A DNA stretch of 64,000 bases from assembly GCF_016904885.1 (NCBI RefSeq), contig NZ_JADWYI010000001.1, forward strand, positions 6,014,001 to 6,078,000. Direction: 5' to 3'. Below are positions 56,586 to 64,000 of this stretch, in pieces. Below the pieces are notes generated by a model. The model did no database searches. It was not told the origin of the DNA and saw nothing but the letters and a program-made list of their open reading frames with translations. This DNA comes from Archangium primigenium (lineage in GTDB: Bacteria; Myxococcota; Myxococcia; Myxococcales; Myxococcaceae). The number at the start of each line of letters is the position of its first letter. Position 1 is the stretch's first letter. The position numbers and the translations under genes were made by a program.

Positions 56586-56693
56586 GGGCACACCCTCCTT
56601 CTTTTTCTCGTTGGAGGGCCGGGGCGCGGGATGTGACTGGAAACGTGTAAAATCCGACTTCCACACATGACCCGCCCCCTCCCGGAGACTCCG

Positions 56694-57827
56694 ATGCCCC
56701 GCCCTGCCCTCGCGCGTTCACGACCCCTCGCCACCGCCCGCGCGCTCCTCCCGGTGTTGTCGTTGGGGGCGTGTGGGGGGGAGGCCCCGGACGAGGCGCG
56801 CACGGAGGCCCCCCTCCCTCGGGTGGAGGCGAGCACGACGCTGGCGGGCACCCGGGATGCGACGCTGCACCCCTTCCGCTCGGACTCCGTCTGGAACCTG
56901 CCCATCGGCACCGGGGCGACGTACGCGGGCACGACCGATCCGGCGACCCGGGACTTCATCGCCACGTCACTCAACGGGGTGACCCTCACGACCTGGGCCA
57001 ACTCGACGAGCTATTCCCACCCCATCGCGTTCGCGACGACGGGTGATCCCTGGGCGCAGGTCACGGACACCAACGACTCCTGGCGCAGCGGCTCGTATTA
57101 CATCCCCGCGACGGCGCCCATCGCCACGGGCTCGGACAAACACATGCATGTCGTCCAGCCCGGGCGCAAGACGATCGACGAGGCGTGGAGCACCACCCGC
57201 CAATCCGAGACGGCCTACCGGGTCGGACGCCACCACACGATTGATTTGTACGGAACGGGCATCGGGCCGCGCAACGGCGTGCGGGCCTATGGGGGCTCGG
57301 CGATTGGCGGGCTCTTGCGCGAGTGGGAGAGCAATCCCAGCCATCCGAAGTACACGGGGAAGATCCAGCACGCGCTGGCGGTCGCCGTGGACCGGGTGCA
57401 GTTGTATTACAGCGGGGGCACGAGCGGCTACGACGCGAAGGGCTACGGCACGGCGAAGGGCTACGTGTGGCCCGCCACGGAGCAGGACTGGGGGAGCGAG
57501 ACGACCTACAAGGGCCAGGTGCCCATGGGGGCCTACTTCGCCATTCCGCCGTCGGTGGACCTCGACACGCTGGGCCTGACGCCCCAGGGCCGGATGGTGG
57601 CCGAGGCCCTGCGGGACTACGGCGCCTACGTCACGGACGCGACGGGCGCCACGGTGGCCTTCTACGTGGAGCCCACGGCCCCGTCCGCGTTCGTGAGCGC
57701 CCTGCGCAAGGACCTGCCGCTGTTGCGCTCGAAGATGCGGCGGGTGACGAACAACAGCGCCACGACGCCCAATGGCCCGGGGACGCGCCGCGTGCCCGTG
57801 TCACCGGACCTGGCGCCCGCGCCCTGA
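56694..57827 (+). CDS. Secreted lipoprotein, unknown family
   Basis: 377 aa started at the ATG with GGAG 8 bp upstream. An upstream ATG adds nine residues. It carries a lipobox LSLGAC (Cys27) then a Gly/Glu/Ala stretch. The mature part is rich in Thr, Ser, Tyr and Trp with phrases like HPFRSDSVWNLPIGTGATYAG, DKHMHVVQPGRKTIDEAW, GVRAYGGSAIGGLLREWE and KGQVPMGAYFAIPPSVDLD. This composition is typical of extracellular beta-rich proteins of myxobacteria and actinobacteria. No catalytic residues can be named. A copy of its 3' end lies at 59490-59582. Confidence 0.6.
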   Translation: MPRPALARSRPLATARALLPVLSLGACGGEAPDEARTEAPLPRVEASTTLAGTRDATLHPFRSDSVWNLPIGTGATYAGTTDPATRDFIATSLNGVTLTTWANSTSYSHPIAFATTGDPWAQVTDTNDSWRSGSYYIPATAPIATGSDKHMHVVQPGRKTIDEAWSTTRQSETAYRVGRHHTIDLYGTGIGPRNGVRAYGGSAIGGLLREWESNPSHPKYTGKIQHALAVAVDRVQLYYSGGTSGYDAKGYGTAKGYVWPATEQDWGSETTYKGQVPMGAYFAIPPSVDLDTLGLTPQGRMVAEALRDYGAYVTDATGATVAFYVEPTAPSAFVSALRKDLPLLRSKMRRVTNNSATTPNGPGTRRVPVSPDLAPAP

Positions 57828-57848
57828 CCTTTGGATCGAGGCGTGAGC

Positions 57849-58586
57849 ATGAGAAATACATGGATTGGAGTCTCCTGGCGACGGATGAGTCTTCTCCTGG
57901 CGGTCTGGGTAGCGCTCGCCGCCCAAGCGGAACCGCCCTCCTCCACCCTCCCCGGCCGCAAGCCCGACTCGAAGGAGCCCTGGGGCGCATTTCTTGGCCG
58001 AGCCGCGCACTTCGCGATTGGCAGGCAATATCAGGCGCAACACCTGGGGCACTCCGTGTTTCTGGATCCCGTGCCTCTTTCCACCATCGTGGAGAAGAGC
58101 AAGTTGGGAGACCCCAACCGTCTTCCGGAATTCGTGGGGCGCTTGCGCCCGGACATCACCGATACGAAAGCGCGCGTCCTCTTCGAGATCAAGCCGGACA
58201 ACGCGGAGGGCCGTGCGGAAGCCCGCCTCCAGGCGGGGCGCTACCTGGAGGCGCTCAACGCCGCCATCGAGCCGCACCCACCATTCACAGGAGGCACGGG
58301 CTTCGACGGCTCGCTCTTCCTCGACTTCGAGCAAGGGGGCGCGCTCTGGCAGTTGTCCTGGCGCACACCCGAGCCCGGCGTGACGCTCTACCGCTGGAGC
58401 TACCGGCGAAAGCGACCCGGGGCGTCCTGGAAGGAGCGCGCGGCCCAGGCTCAGCTGGAGCTGCCCTTCGATGAAGTGGAGAAGCGCGGTCAAGTGGTCG
58501 AGCAGTTGCTCCGAGACGCCTTCGATGGGGGAAGCATTTCTGGCGAGTTCCCAGGCGATGTCTACCTGCCCGTGGACTGCCACTGA
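57849..58586 (+). CDS. Exported PD-(D/E)XK nuclease-like protein, copy 1
   Basis: 245 aa with a signal peptide (MSLLLAVWVALAAQA, cleavage near residue 27). The mature part contains RPDITDTKARVLFEIKPDN followed by EARLQAGRYLEALN. P101-D102, E113-x-K115 and Q128-x3-Y132 reproduce the PD...ExK catalytic motif plus the QxxxY motif of RecB/Cas4-type nucleases. I infer a secreted nuclease-like toxin, but no homologue is named. C-terminal blocks SLFLDFEQGGALWQLSWRTP and DAFDGGSISGEFPGDVYLPVDC are conserved in copy 2. The gene lies 21 bp after the lipoprotein gene and 49 bp before its partner. Confidence 0.6.
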   Translation: MRNTWIGVSWRRMSLLLAVWVALAAQAEPPSSTLPGRKPDSKEPWGAFLGRAAHFAIGRQYQAQHLGHSVFLDPVPLSTIVEKSKLGDPNRLPEFVGRLRPDITDTKARVLFEIKPDNAEGRAEARLQAGRYLEALNAAIEPHPPFTGGTGFDGSLFLDFEQGGALWQLSWRTPEPGVTLYRWSYRRKRPGASWKERAAQAQLELPFDEVEKRGQVVEQLLRDAFDGGSISGEFPGDVYLPVDCH

Positions 58587-58635
58587 GCGCGTGGGCACTT
58601 GAGTCACATCTGACCTCCGTGGTAGGGCCCCGACC

Positions 58636-59442
58636 ATGACCTTGCCCCAGTCCCTGGAACTCGAGTTTCCAGCGATGCTCCATGGCCTCACCGAAGACGT
58701 CATCCGCGAGGTGGATGAACAGAGTCAGCGGTGGGCTCGGGAGTACCTTGAAAGCGGTACCTTCACCCGACCGAGGCGGATGCGCCGGGTGGCTCCCGGT
58801 GAGCTTCTGGAAGTGACGGCGGGAACCCTCTTCGACATCACCCCCCACGCCCGCTGGCGAATCTATCTCTTCTCCGACATCTTCTGGGGGTTGCTCCAGG
58901 GCGTCCCTCGAGAGCAAGACAAGTGCAGAGAGGACTTCGAATTCTTCTGCCTGAGCACGCCTTGGGGCGCGCTCGAGCAGGTCGTGCTGCCATCCCCGCC
59001 TCGAAGCGTCAGGAGCATGACCCGACGATTCACCGCGCTCCTCCACTTCTGGGACGTGCTCGACATCCCGCGTTACGCCTACAGGGAGTTCGGTGCCTAT
59101 CGACATACGCTCGATGAACTCATGGCGCGTCTCTACCGCGAGACGATGGAGGCTTGGTGCCCCGGGGGACCCGCCTCGGTGCGTGAGCACCTGACGCTCA
59201 CGGTGGAGCGCATGGCGCGCGCCACCCATGAGGACTGTGTCCAGGCCATCCTTCGACTGGCGCCTGTCGTGACAAAGCGGGACAACGACATCAAACATCC
59301 TGAGGCGCTCGACGATCCCGACTTCTTGCGCGAGCGCCTCGCCGCGCTCAGCCCAACGGATTGGGAAGATGTCTCGGGCGCCCATGTCTACGCGGTGAAT
59401 GGACTGTTGTACGACTGGGACAGGGCCTTGGAGAGGCATTGA
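58636..59442 (+). CDS. Partner protein of the nuclease-like gene, copy 1 (possible immunity protein)
   Basis: 268 aa, cytoplasmic by appearance: no signal peptide or TM helix. It is rich in Trp, Arg and Glu, with blocks EFPAMLHGLTEDVIREVDEQ, ARWRIYLFSDIFWGLLQGVP, PWGALEQVV, MARLYRETMEAWCPGGPASV and VYAVNGLLYDWDRALERH. I recognise no family. It is always next to the exported nuclease-like gene (both copies), in the order toxin then partner, which suggests an immunity or chaperone role. Confidence 0.55.
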   Translation: MTLPQSLELEFPAMLHGLTEDVIREVDEQSQRWAREYLESGTFTRPRRMRRVAPGELLEVTAGTLFDITPHARWRIYLFSDIFWGLLQGVPREQDKCREDFEFFCLSTPWGALEQVVLPSPPRSVRSMTRRFTALLHFWDVLDIPRYAYREFGAYRHTLDELMARLYRETMEAWCPGGPASVREHLTLTVERMARATHEDCVQAILRLAPVVTKRDNDIKHPEALDDPDFLRERLAALSPTDWEDVSGAHVYAVNGLLYDWDRALERH

Positions 59443-59489
59443 AATCAAGCACTGACTACCTTGGGGTCGGCGCTCCCGGGAGAGACACG

Positions 59490-59582
59490 TGAGGGCGTTC
59501 CGGGACGCGACGGGGGCCACCATGGCCTTCCACGTGGAGTCCACGGCTCCGGCGGCCTTCGTGAATGCCGTGCGCGAGGCCC
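59490..59582 (+). pseudogene. Remnant of the lipoprotein gene 3' part
   Basis: Between the duplicated pairs, the sequence translates as RDATGATMAFHVESTAP then AAFVNAVREAP. It is colinear with TDATGATVAFYVEPTAP and SAFVSALRKDL near the end of the lipoprotein encoded at 56694-57827. The fragment has no start and covers only about 30 codons, so it is a left-over from the duplication that produced copy 2 of the downstream pair. Confidence 0.75.
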
Positions 59583-59598
59583 CAACTGGATACGAAAG

Positions 59599-60339
59599 AT
59601 GAACATGACGCAATGGAGGCAAACGTCTTGGCGAAGTGTGACCCTTCTCCTGGTCCTCGGGGTGGCCTTCTTCGCCCAGGCGGGACCGCCCTCGTCCACA
59701 CTTCCAGGCCGCAAACCCGACTCGAAGGAGCCCTGGGGCGTCTTTCTTGGCCGGGCCGCGCACCTCGCCATCGGCAGGCAATACCGGGCACAACACCCGA
59801 AGAGCATCGTCTTTCTCGACCCCGTTCCCCTCACCACTATCGTGACGGAGGGAAAGTTGGGAGATCCCAGGCGTGTTCCGGAGTTCGTCGGGCGCTTGCG
59901 CCCGGACATCACCGATACGAGTGCGCGGGTCCTCTTCGAAATCAAGCCGGACAATGGAGTGGGTCGAGAAGAAGCCCGGCTCCAGGCGGGGCGCTACTTG
60001 GCGGCGCTCAACGCCGTCGCCGACCCGCACAAACCATTCGTGGGAGGCACGGCCTTCGACGGCTCGCTCTTCCTCGACTTCGAGGAAGGGGGCGCCCTCT
60101 GGCAGTTGTCCTGGCGCACCCCCGAGCCCGGTGTGACGCTCTACCGCTGGAGCTACCGGCGAAAGAAACCCGAGGCGACATGGAAGGAGCGCGCGGCCCA
60201 GGCGCAGTTGGAGTTGCCCTTCGATGAAGTGGAGCGGCGCGGGCAAATGGTCGAGCAGTTGCTCCGAGATGCCTTCGACGGAGGCGGCATTCCTGGCGAG
60301 TTCCCAGGCCATGTCTATCTGCCCGTGGACTGCCAGTGA
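59599..60339 (+). CDS. Exported PD-(D/E)XK nuclease-like protein, copy 2
   Basis: 246 aa with a signal peptide (VTLLLVLGVAFFAQA). It matches copy 1 along its full length with conservative changes. The nuclease-like motif is intact: D103 in RPDITD, E114-x-K116 in LFEIKPDN, Q129-x3-Y133 in RLQAGRYLAAL. The starts of the two copies differ (MNMTQWRQTSWRSV against MRNTWIGVSWRRM), while the mature regions are very close. Sequence divergence is spread along the gene, so the duplication is not recent, and the conserved motif indicates selection on both copies. Confidence 0.6.
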   Translation: MNMTQWRQTSWRSVTLLLVLGVAFFAQAGPPSSTLPGRKPDSKEPWGVFLGRAAHLAIGRQYRAQHPKSIVFLDPVPLTTIVTEGKLGDPRRVPEFVGRLRPDITDTSARVLFEIKPDNGVGREEARLQAGRYLAALNAVADPHKPFVGGTAFDGSLFLDFEEGGALWQLSWRTPEPGVTLYRWSYRRKKPEATWKERAAQAQLELPFDEVERRGQMVEQLLRDAFDGGGIPGEFPGHVYLPVDCQ

Positions 60340-60423
60340 ACGCGAGGGGTGCGTCTGTCGCGGGAAGCGAAGCCCCGAGTGGGTGCTTGAGTCACATCTG
60401 ACCGCTATGGTAGGGCTCGAAAA

Positions 60424-61227
60424 ATGACCATGCCACAGTCCCAGGGCCTGGAGTTTCCAGCCATGCTCCATGGCTTCACCGAGGATGTCATCCACGAGGT
60501 GGAGGCACAGAGCCAACGGTGGGCTCGGGAGTACCGTGAAACCGGTGCCTTCACCCAACCGAGGATGCGTCAGGTCGCGCCTGGTGAGATCATGGAATTG
60601 ACGTCGGGATCCCTCTTCGACGTCATTCCCCGTGCACGATGGCGAATCCAGATCTTCGCCGACACCCTGTGGGGCTTGATCCAAGGTGTCCCCCAAGAAC
60701 AAGACGAGCGCCTGGAGGCAGTGTTCGAATCCTTCTGCCTGGACACGCCCTGGGGAGCACTCCACCAAGCCGTGAATCCGACCTCGCCGCGAAGCGCGGA
60801 GCGCATGGCCCGACGGTTCACCGCATTGATGCGCTTCTGGGACGTGCTCCAGGGCCCACGTTACGCGTACAGTGCGGACGACACCCTCCATACGCTCGAT
60901 AGCCTCATGGCGCGCATCTACCGCGAGACGATGGAGGCCTGGTGCCCTGGGGGCCCTGCCTCGGTGCGTGAGCACCTGAAGCTCACGGTGGAGCGCATGG
61001 CGCACGCCACTCGCGAGGACTGTCTACAAGCGATCCTTCGTGTGATTCCTTTCGTGGTGCGGACGAACACCGACCTCAAGCATCCCGAGGTCCTCGTCGA
61101 TCCGGGATTCTTGCGCGAAAGCCTCGCCTCGCTCGGTCCGAAAGATTGGGAGGACGCCTCCAGTGCCGATGTGTATGCCGTGAATGGACTGTTGTACGAC
61201 TGGGACAGGGCATTGGAGAGGCATTGA
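60424..61227 (+). CDS. Partner protein of the nuclease-like gene, copy 2 (possible immunity protein)
   Basis: 267 aa, paralogue of the product at 58636-59442. Blocks kept: EFPAMLHGFTEDVIHEVEAQ, ARWRIQIFADTLWGLIQGVP, RETMEAWCPGGPASVREHL, VYAVNGLLYDWDRALERH. Differences concentrate in the middle (for example FCLDTPWGALHQAVNPTSP against FCLSTPWGALEQVVLPSPP). That is what one would expect if each partner recognises its own neighbour. The short spacer before the gene also keeps CTTGAGTCACATCTGACC from copy 1. Confidence 0.55.
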   Translation: MTMPQSQGLEFPAMLHGFTEDVIHEVEAQSQRWAREYRETGAFTQPRMRQVAPGEIMELTSGSLFDVIPRARWRIQIFADTLWGLIQGVPQEQDERLEAVFESFCLDTPWGALHQAVNPTSPRSAERMARRFTALMRFWDVLQGPRYAYSADDTLHTLDSLMARIYRETMEAWCPGGPASVREHLKLTVERMAHATREDCLQAILRVIPFVVRTNTDLKHPEVLVDPGFLRESLASLGPKDWEDASSADVYAVNGLLYDWDRALERH

Positions 61228-61249
61228 GCGTGCCGCGCCGCCCGAGGGC

Positions 61250-61545
61250 TCAGTACACGCCGATCAGCTTCGCCCGGTAGTCGAACGTGGGGGGATCCAG
61301 TAGCTTCACGGTGAGCAGCGCCCCCCGGCTCTCCAGGGCCTGGAGCGTCTCGAGCGCCTGGGCGGGGCCGCGGGCGCGTCCCGGACGGCCCACTCCACCC
61401 AGAGGGGCTCGGACACCGCGCGCACCCGGGCGGGCACGGGCGGGTCCGAGACGTCCCGCCACAGCCAGAAGCCCAGCGCCAGGTGCACCAGCGCCGAGCG
61501 CAGCAGGGGAATCAGGAGGCGACGGCGGGAGGAGGACGCGCCCAT
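61250..61545 (-). pseudogene. Small gene, possibly frameshifted
   Basis: From ATG 61545 a frame of 79 codons encodes GASSSRRRLLIPLLRSALVHLALGFWLWRDVSDPP, a short basic N-terminus with one hydrophobic helix, and reaches a stop at 61306. After about residue 58 it becomes Pro/Arg-rich and unnatural (PPRRSRRSRPWR). The neighbouring frame of the same DNA there reads GPAQALETLQALESRGALL then TVKLLDPPTFDYRAKLIGVY and stops at 61250, which looks like real protein. A single-base shift near 61370 would join them into a ~97-aa membrane-anchored protein. It could be a sequencing error or a true mutation. Confidence 0.4.
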
Positions 61546-61581
61546 GGTGGGGTCATCCTCCCTCCGAGACTCACGGACGCG

Positions 61582-62265
61582 CTAGCTCGCCGAGGCGAGC
61601 CAGGGGGTCGTCTGTGAGAAATCGTAGATGCGCTCGATGGCGATCTGCTTGTAGCGCTCGACCTTCACGGCGCGGCGGGCGCACTCCCACACCATCTCCC
61701 CGGGGGTGCGCTGGGGCTCCTTCTTCTTGCGCCGCTTCACCTCCGCCTTGATGGCCTTCACGGCCACGCGGGGGTGGAAGCAGAACGCGGAGGAGAAGAG
61801 CAGGTGCCCGGCGAAGGGGATGAGCCGGGCCTCGAGCACGTCGCCCGTCTCCAGGCCCACCATGTGCCGCCGCTCGGTGACGTCGAAGTCCTTGCCCGAG
61901 TACAGCTCGCGCAGGCGCACCAGGCCCTTGCCCAGCTTGCGCACCTCGAACAGCCCGTGCACGGTCTCCGTGAAGCAGCGAAAGGCTCCCGCCTCCTCGG
62001 ACGAGGATCCCTGGAGGCGCTGCTGGTAGAACTCCGCCGCGGGCGTCAGGCCCGAGGTGGGCGACACCCGGTCATACAGGTAGTAGTCCAGGAAGGACGC
62101 CATGCGCAGCTCGAAGAGCTGGTCGTCCTCGAACACCTCGCCCGTCAGGCGCAGGTACTCGGCCTTGGCGGCGAGCAGGTCGGGCTTGCGCGCCTCCTGA
62201 CTCCCGAAGGCGATGAGCTGATCCAGGTAGGGCTGGTACGACAGTGGCGAAAGAGGAGAGTCCAT
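61582..62265 (-). CDS. Conserved-looking protein of unknown function
   Basis: 227 aa, soluble, with no recognised domain. The sequence is well-behaved (LDQLIAFGSQEARKPDLLAAKAEYLRLTGEVF, EDDQLFELRMASFLDYYLYDR, CFTETVHGLFEVRKLGKGLVRLRELYSG) and has a basic KAEVKRRKKKEPQRTP loop near 170-190. The middle DFDVTERRHMVGLETGDVLEARLIPF resembles the nucleic-acid-associated beta domains of YecA/SEC-C-like proteins only loosely. It lies 14 bp downstream of carA on the same strand and may be co-transcribed. Confidence 0.6.
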   Translation of the reverse strand: MDSPLSPLSYQPYLDQLIAFGSQEARKPDLLAAKAEYLRLTGEVFEDDQLFELRMASFLDYYLYDRVSPTSGLTPAAEFYQQRLQGSSSEEAGAFRCFTETVHGLFEVRKLGKGLVRLRELYSGKDFDVTERRHMVGLETGDVLEARLIPFAGHLLFSSAFCFHPRVAVKAIKAEVKRRKKKEPQRTPGEMVWECARRAVKVERYKQIAIERIYDFSQTTPWLASAS

Positions 62266-62279
62266 GGGGCGGGCCGATC

Positions 62280-63398
62280 CTACTCTCCGGCCATCAGCTT
62301 CGCGAAGCGGGTGAAGAGGTAGCGCGCGTCGTGGGGGCCCGGGGAGGCCTCCGGGTGGTACTGGACGCTGAAGGCCCGGGCGTCGGGCACGTGCAGGCCC
62401 TCGACGGTGCCGTCGTTGAGGTTGATGTGGCTCACCACCGCCTTGCCCTTGACGCTGGCGTCGTCCACGGCGAAGCCGTGGTTCTGGGAGGTGATCTCCA
62501 CCTTGCCGGTGAGCAGATCCTTCACCGGCTGGTTGGCGCCCCGGTGCCCGAACTTCATCTTGTAGGTGCGGCCGCCCAGGGCGAGCGCGAGGATCTGGTG
62601 GCCCAGGCAGATGCCGAACACGGGCACCTTGCCGAGCAGGCCCGCCACCACCTTGTCCGCGCCCACCACGGCCGCCGGATCCCCCGGGCCGTTGGCGAGG
62701 AAGACGCCGTGGGGCTTGTCGGCGAGCACCTGCTCGGCGGTGGTGCCGGCGGGGACCACCTTCACCCGGCAGCCCACGTCCACGAGGAAGTGGAGCATGG
62801 AGCGCTTGAGGCCGTAGTCGTAGGCCACCACGTCGAAGCGGTGGGCGGGCGCCTCGCGCACGGTGCCGCCGAGCAGGTCCGGCGACGGGGTGGTGAAGAG
62901 GTAGGGCTTCTGCGTGGACACGCCCGTGGCCAGGTCCAGGCCCTCCATGCCCCGGGCCGTCCGGGCGCGCTCCACCAGGGCGGCGGCCGAGTGGGCCTCG
63001 GAGGAGATGACGCCCATCTGGGCGCCGTGGGTGCGCAGGTGGCGCACGAGCCGGCGCGTGTCCAGGCCCTCGATGCCGGTGATGCCGTGGCGCTTGAGGT
63101 AGGCGTCGAGCGTCTCCTGGGCGCGCCAGTTGGACTGCTGCGCCGAGGCGTTGCGCACCACCATGCCCACCGCGTGGGGCTTGTCGGACTCCTCGTCCCC
63201 GGGGTTGGCGCCCACGTTGCCCATCTCCGGGTACGCCATGGTGACGATCTGCCCGACGTAGGAGGGATCCGTGAGGATCTCCTGGTAGCCGGTCATCGAC
63301 GTGTTGAAGACCACCTCACCCACCGTCTCGCCGGACGCGCCCAGGGCGCGACCCTCGAAGGTGGTGCCATCCGCCAGCGCCAGCACGGCCCGATTCAT
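62280..63398 (-). CDS. carA: Carbamoyl-phosphate synthase small subunit
   Basis: Glutaminase subunit that supplies ammonia to CarB for carbamoyl phosphate (pyrimidines, arginine). The 372-aa product begins [20 protein letters not shown]. It has the class I amidotransferase triad with nucleophile in [17 protein letters not shown] and the His/Glu pair in [15 protein letters not shown], as well as FLANGPGDP and ITSQNHGF. The ATG overlaps the pyrC stop (ATGA), showing translational coupling. Confidence 0.96.
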   Translation of the reverse strand: MNRAVLALADGTTFEGRALGASGETVGEVVFNTSMTGYQEILTDPSYVGQIVTMAYPEMGNVGANPGDEESDKPHAVGMVVRNASAQQSNWRAQETLDAYLKRHGITGIEGLDTRRLVRHLRTHGAQMGVISSEAHSAAALVERARTARGMEGLDLATGVSTQKPYLFTTPSPDLLGGTVREAPAHRFDVVAYDYGLKRSMLHFLVDVGCRVKVVPAGTTAEQVLADKPHGVFLANGPGDPAAVVGADKVVAGLLGKVPVFGICLGHQILALALGGRTYKMKFGHRGANQPVKDLLTGKVEITSQNHGFAVDDASVKGKAVVSHINLNDGTVEGLHVPDARAFSVQYHPEASPGPHDARYLFTRFAKLMAGE

Positions 63399-64000
63399 CA
63401 CCTGGACTCCTTCATCTGCCCGTTCTCGAAGACGAGCCGACCGCCGACCCATGTCTGGGTGACCCGGCCCGTCAGACGCCGGCCATGGAAGGGGGTGTTG
63501 CGGCTGCGCGAGAAGAACCGCGTCGCATCCACCGTCCACTCCACGTCCGGCTCCACCACCGTGATGTCCGCTGGAGCCCCGGGAGCCAGGTGACCGCCTG
63601 GCAGCCCGAATGCCCGCGCGGGCCCGTCCGTGAGCAGGGCCACGGCCCGGGAGAGGCTCAGCGCCCCCTCGCGCACCGCGCCCAGGGTGAGCCCCAGGGC
63701 GGTCTCCAGTCCCACCACGCCATTCCACGCCTTGTCGAACTCCACCTGCTTCTCCAGCACGCCGTGGGGGGCGTGGTCGGTGGCGATGGCGTCGATCGTC
63801 CCGTCGGCGAGCGCCTCGCGCACGGCCTCCACGTCCCGGCGGGTGCGCAGGGGCGGATTCATGCGCGCGTGGGTGTCGTAGTCGCCCACCGCCTCGTCCT
63901 CGAGGGTGAAGTGGTGCGGCGTCGCCTCGGCCGTCACGCGCAGGCCCCGGCGTTTGGCCTCGCGCAGGAGGCGCACGCTGCCCTCGCACGACACGTGGGC
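63398..64000 (-). CDS. pyrC: Dihydroorotase, 3' part (runs off the window)
   Basis: The last ~200 residues of a dihydroorotase of the long (PyrC, type I) amidohydrolase family. Visible are [11 protein letters not shown] with metal-binding His, [20 protein letters not shown] with the catalytic Asp, and the C-terminal [15 protein letters not shown] and [24 protein letters not shown]. The gene begins beyond position 64000. It cyclises carbamoyl aspartate in pyrimidine synthesis and is coupled to carA. Confidence 0.93.
   Translation of the reverse strand, partial: AHVSCEGSVRLLREAKRRGLRVTAEATPHHFTLEDEAVGDYDTHARMNPPLRTRRDVEAVREALADGTIDAIATDHAPHGVLEKQVEFDKAWNGVVGLETALGLTLGAVREGALSLSRAVALLTDGPARAFGLPGGHLAPGAPADITVVEPDVEWTVDATRFFSRSRNTPFHGRRLTGRVTQTWVGGRLVFENGQMKESR

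Larger units (their letters stand above)
57849..61227 (+). repeat. Diverged tandem duplication of a two-gene unit
   Basis: Unit 1 covers 57849-59442 and unit 2 covers 59599-61227. Gene order, spacing and even the intergenic CTTGAGTCACATCTGACC segment are repeated. The remnant of the preceding lipoprotein gene at 59490-59582 shows that the duplicated block began inside that gene. Confidence 0.85.

Noticed and set aside
58285-61005. A 906-codon minus-strand frame across the duplicated pairs
   Set aside because: It also appears repeated, but only because the plus-strand genes beneath it are duplicated. It has no start signal or motif.

Overview
The window is a high-GC (roughly 70%) bacterial chromosome segment that fits a myxobacterium of the Cystobacterineae (Archangium / Cystobacter / Melittangium / Myxococcus relatives). 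The pointers are very strong GC bias at third codon positions, TCA-cycle genes grouped on one strand, a menaquinone operon, a PilT-type gliding motor ATPase, many secreted lipoproteins, Cys-rich secreted modules, and accessory secondary-metabolite and phage-tail-like clusters. No rRNA or tRNA gene, CRISPR array, insertion sequence or integrase was seen. The genus is inferred, not demonstrated.

Layout. (1) 59-9437, minus strand: TCA and nucleotide block icd - mdh - sdhA - sdhB - sucC - sucD - ndk - rlmN. No membrane-anchor gene (sdhC) is next to sdhAB. (2) 9564-15137: small accessory genes. These are a methyltransferase, a heme-oxygenase-fold protein behind a very good promoter with repeats, two diverged paralogues of an unrecognised ~198-aa family flanking a PilZ protein and a cupin, a PilT ATPase and a SpoIIAA-like protein. 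(3) 15121-22466, minus: complete menaquinone operon menF-D-H-A-C-E. Divergent to it, 22780-28662, plus: ubiE/menG followed by a translationally coupled shikimate operon (shikimate kinase, AroD-AroE fusion, aroC, aroB, aroA). The two operons face away from one regulatory region, so chorismate synthesis and its main use here sit back to back. (4) 28750-33027: citrate synthase, a zinc-ribbon acidic protein, an exported DUF151 protein and pyruvate kinase.

(5) 33278-41470: a lanthipeptide cluster. It has a 58-aa precursor with a textbook double-glycine leader, a three-domain class III LanKC synthetase, a C39-peptidase ABC exporter, two membrane-fusion proteins and a TetR regulator. A class III synthetase with a double-glycine leader and C39 exporter is an unusual hybrid. 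(6) 41517-44473: an exported beta-propeller and a ricin-B plus thaumatin-like lipoprotein. (7) 44814-55496: a compact contractile-injection-system (phage-tail-like, eCIS type) operon with a Pvc16-like protein, one sheath, one tube, a LysM protein, spike, PAAR-like tip, gp25, baseplate J fused to a BNR propeller, a tail protein I and two membrane proteins. It has no AAA+ ATPase, tape-measure or fibre gene.

(8) 55491-61545: membrane proteins, a lipoprotein and a tandemly duplicated gene pair. Each pair encodes a signal-peptide protein with a PD...ExK...QxxxY nuclease-like motif and a 267-268 aa partner. A remnant of the upstream lipoprotein gene between the copies marks the duplication joint. 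(9) 61582-64000, minus: a conserved hypothetical gene, carA and the 3' part of pyrC (pyrimidine synthesis).
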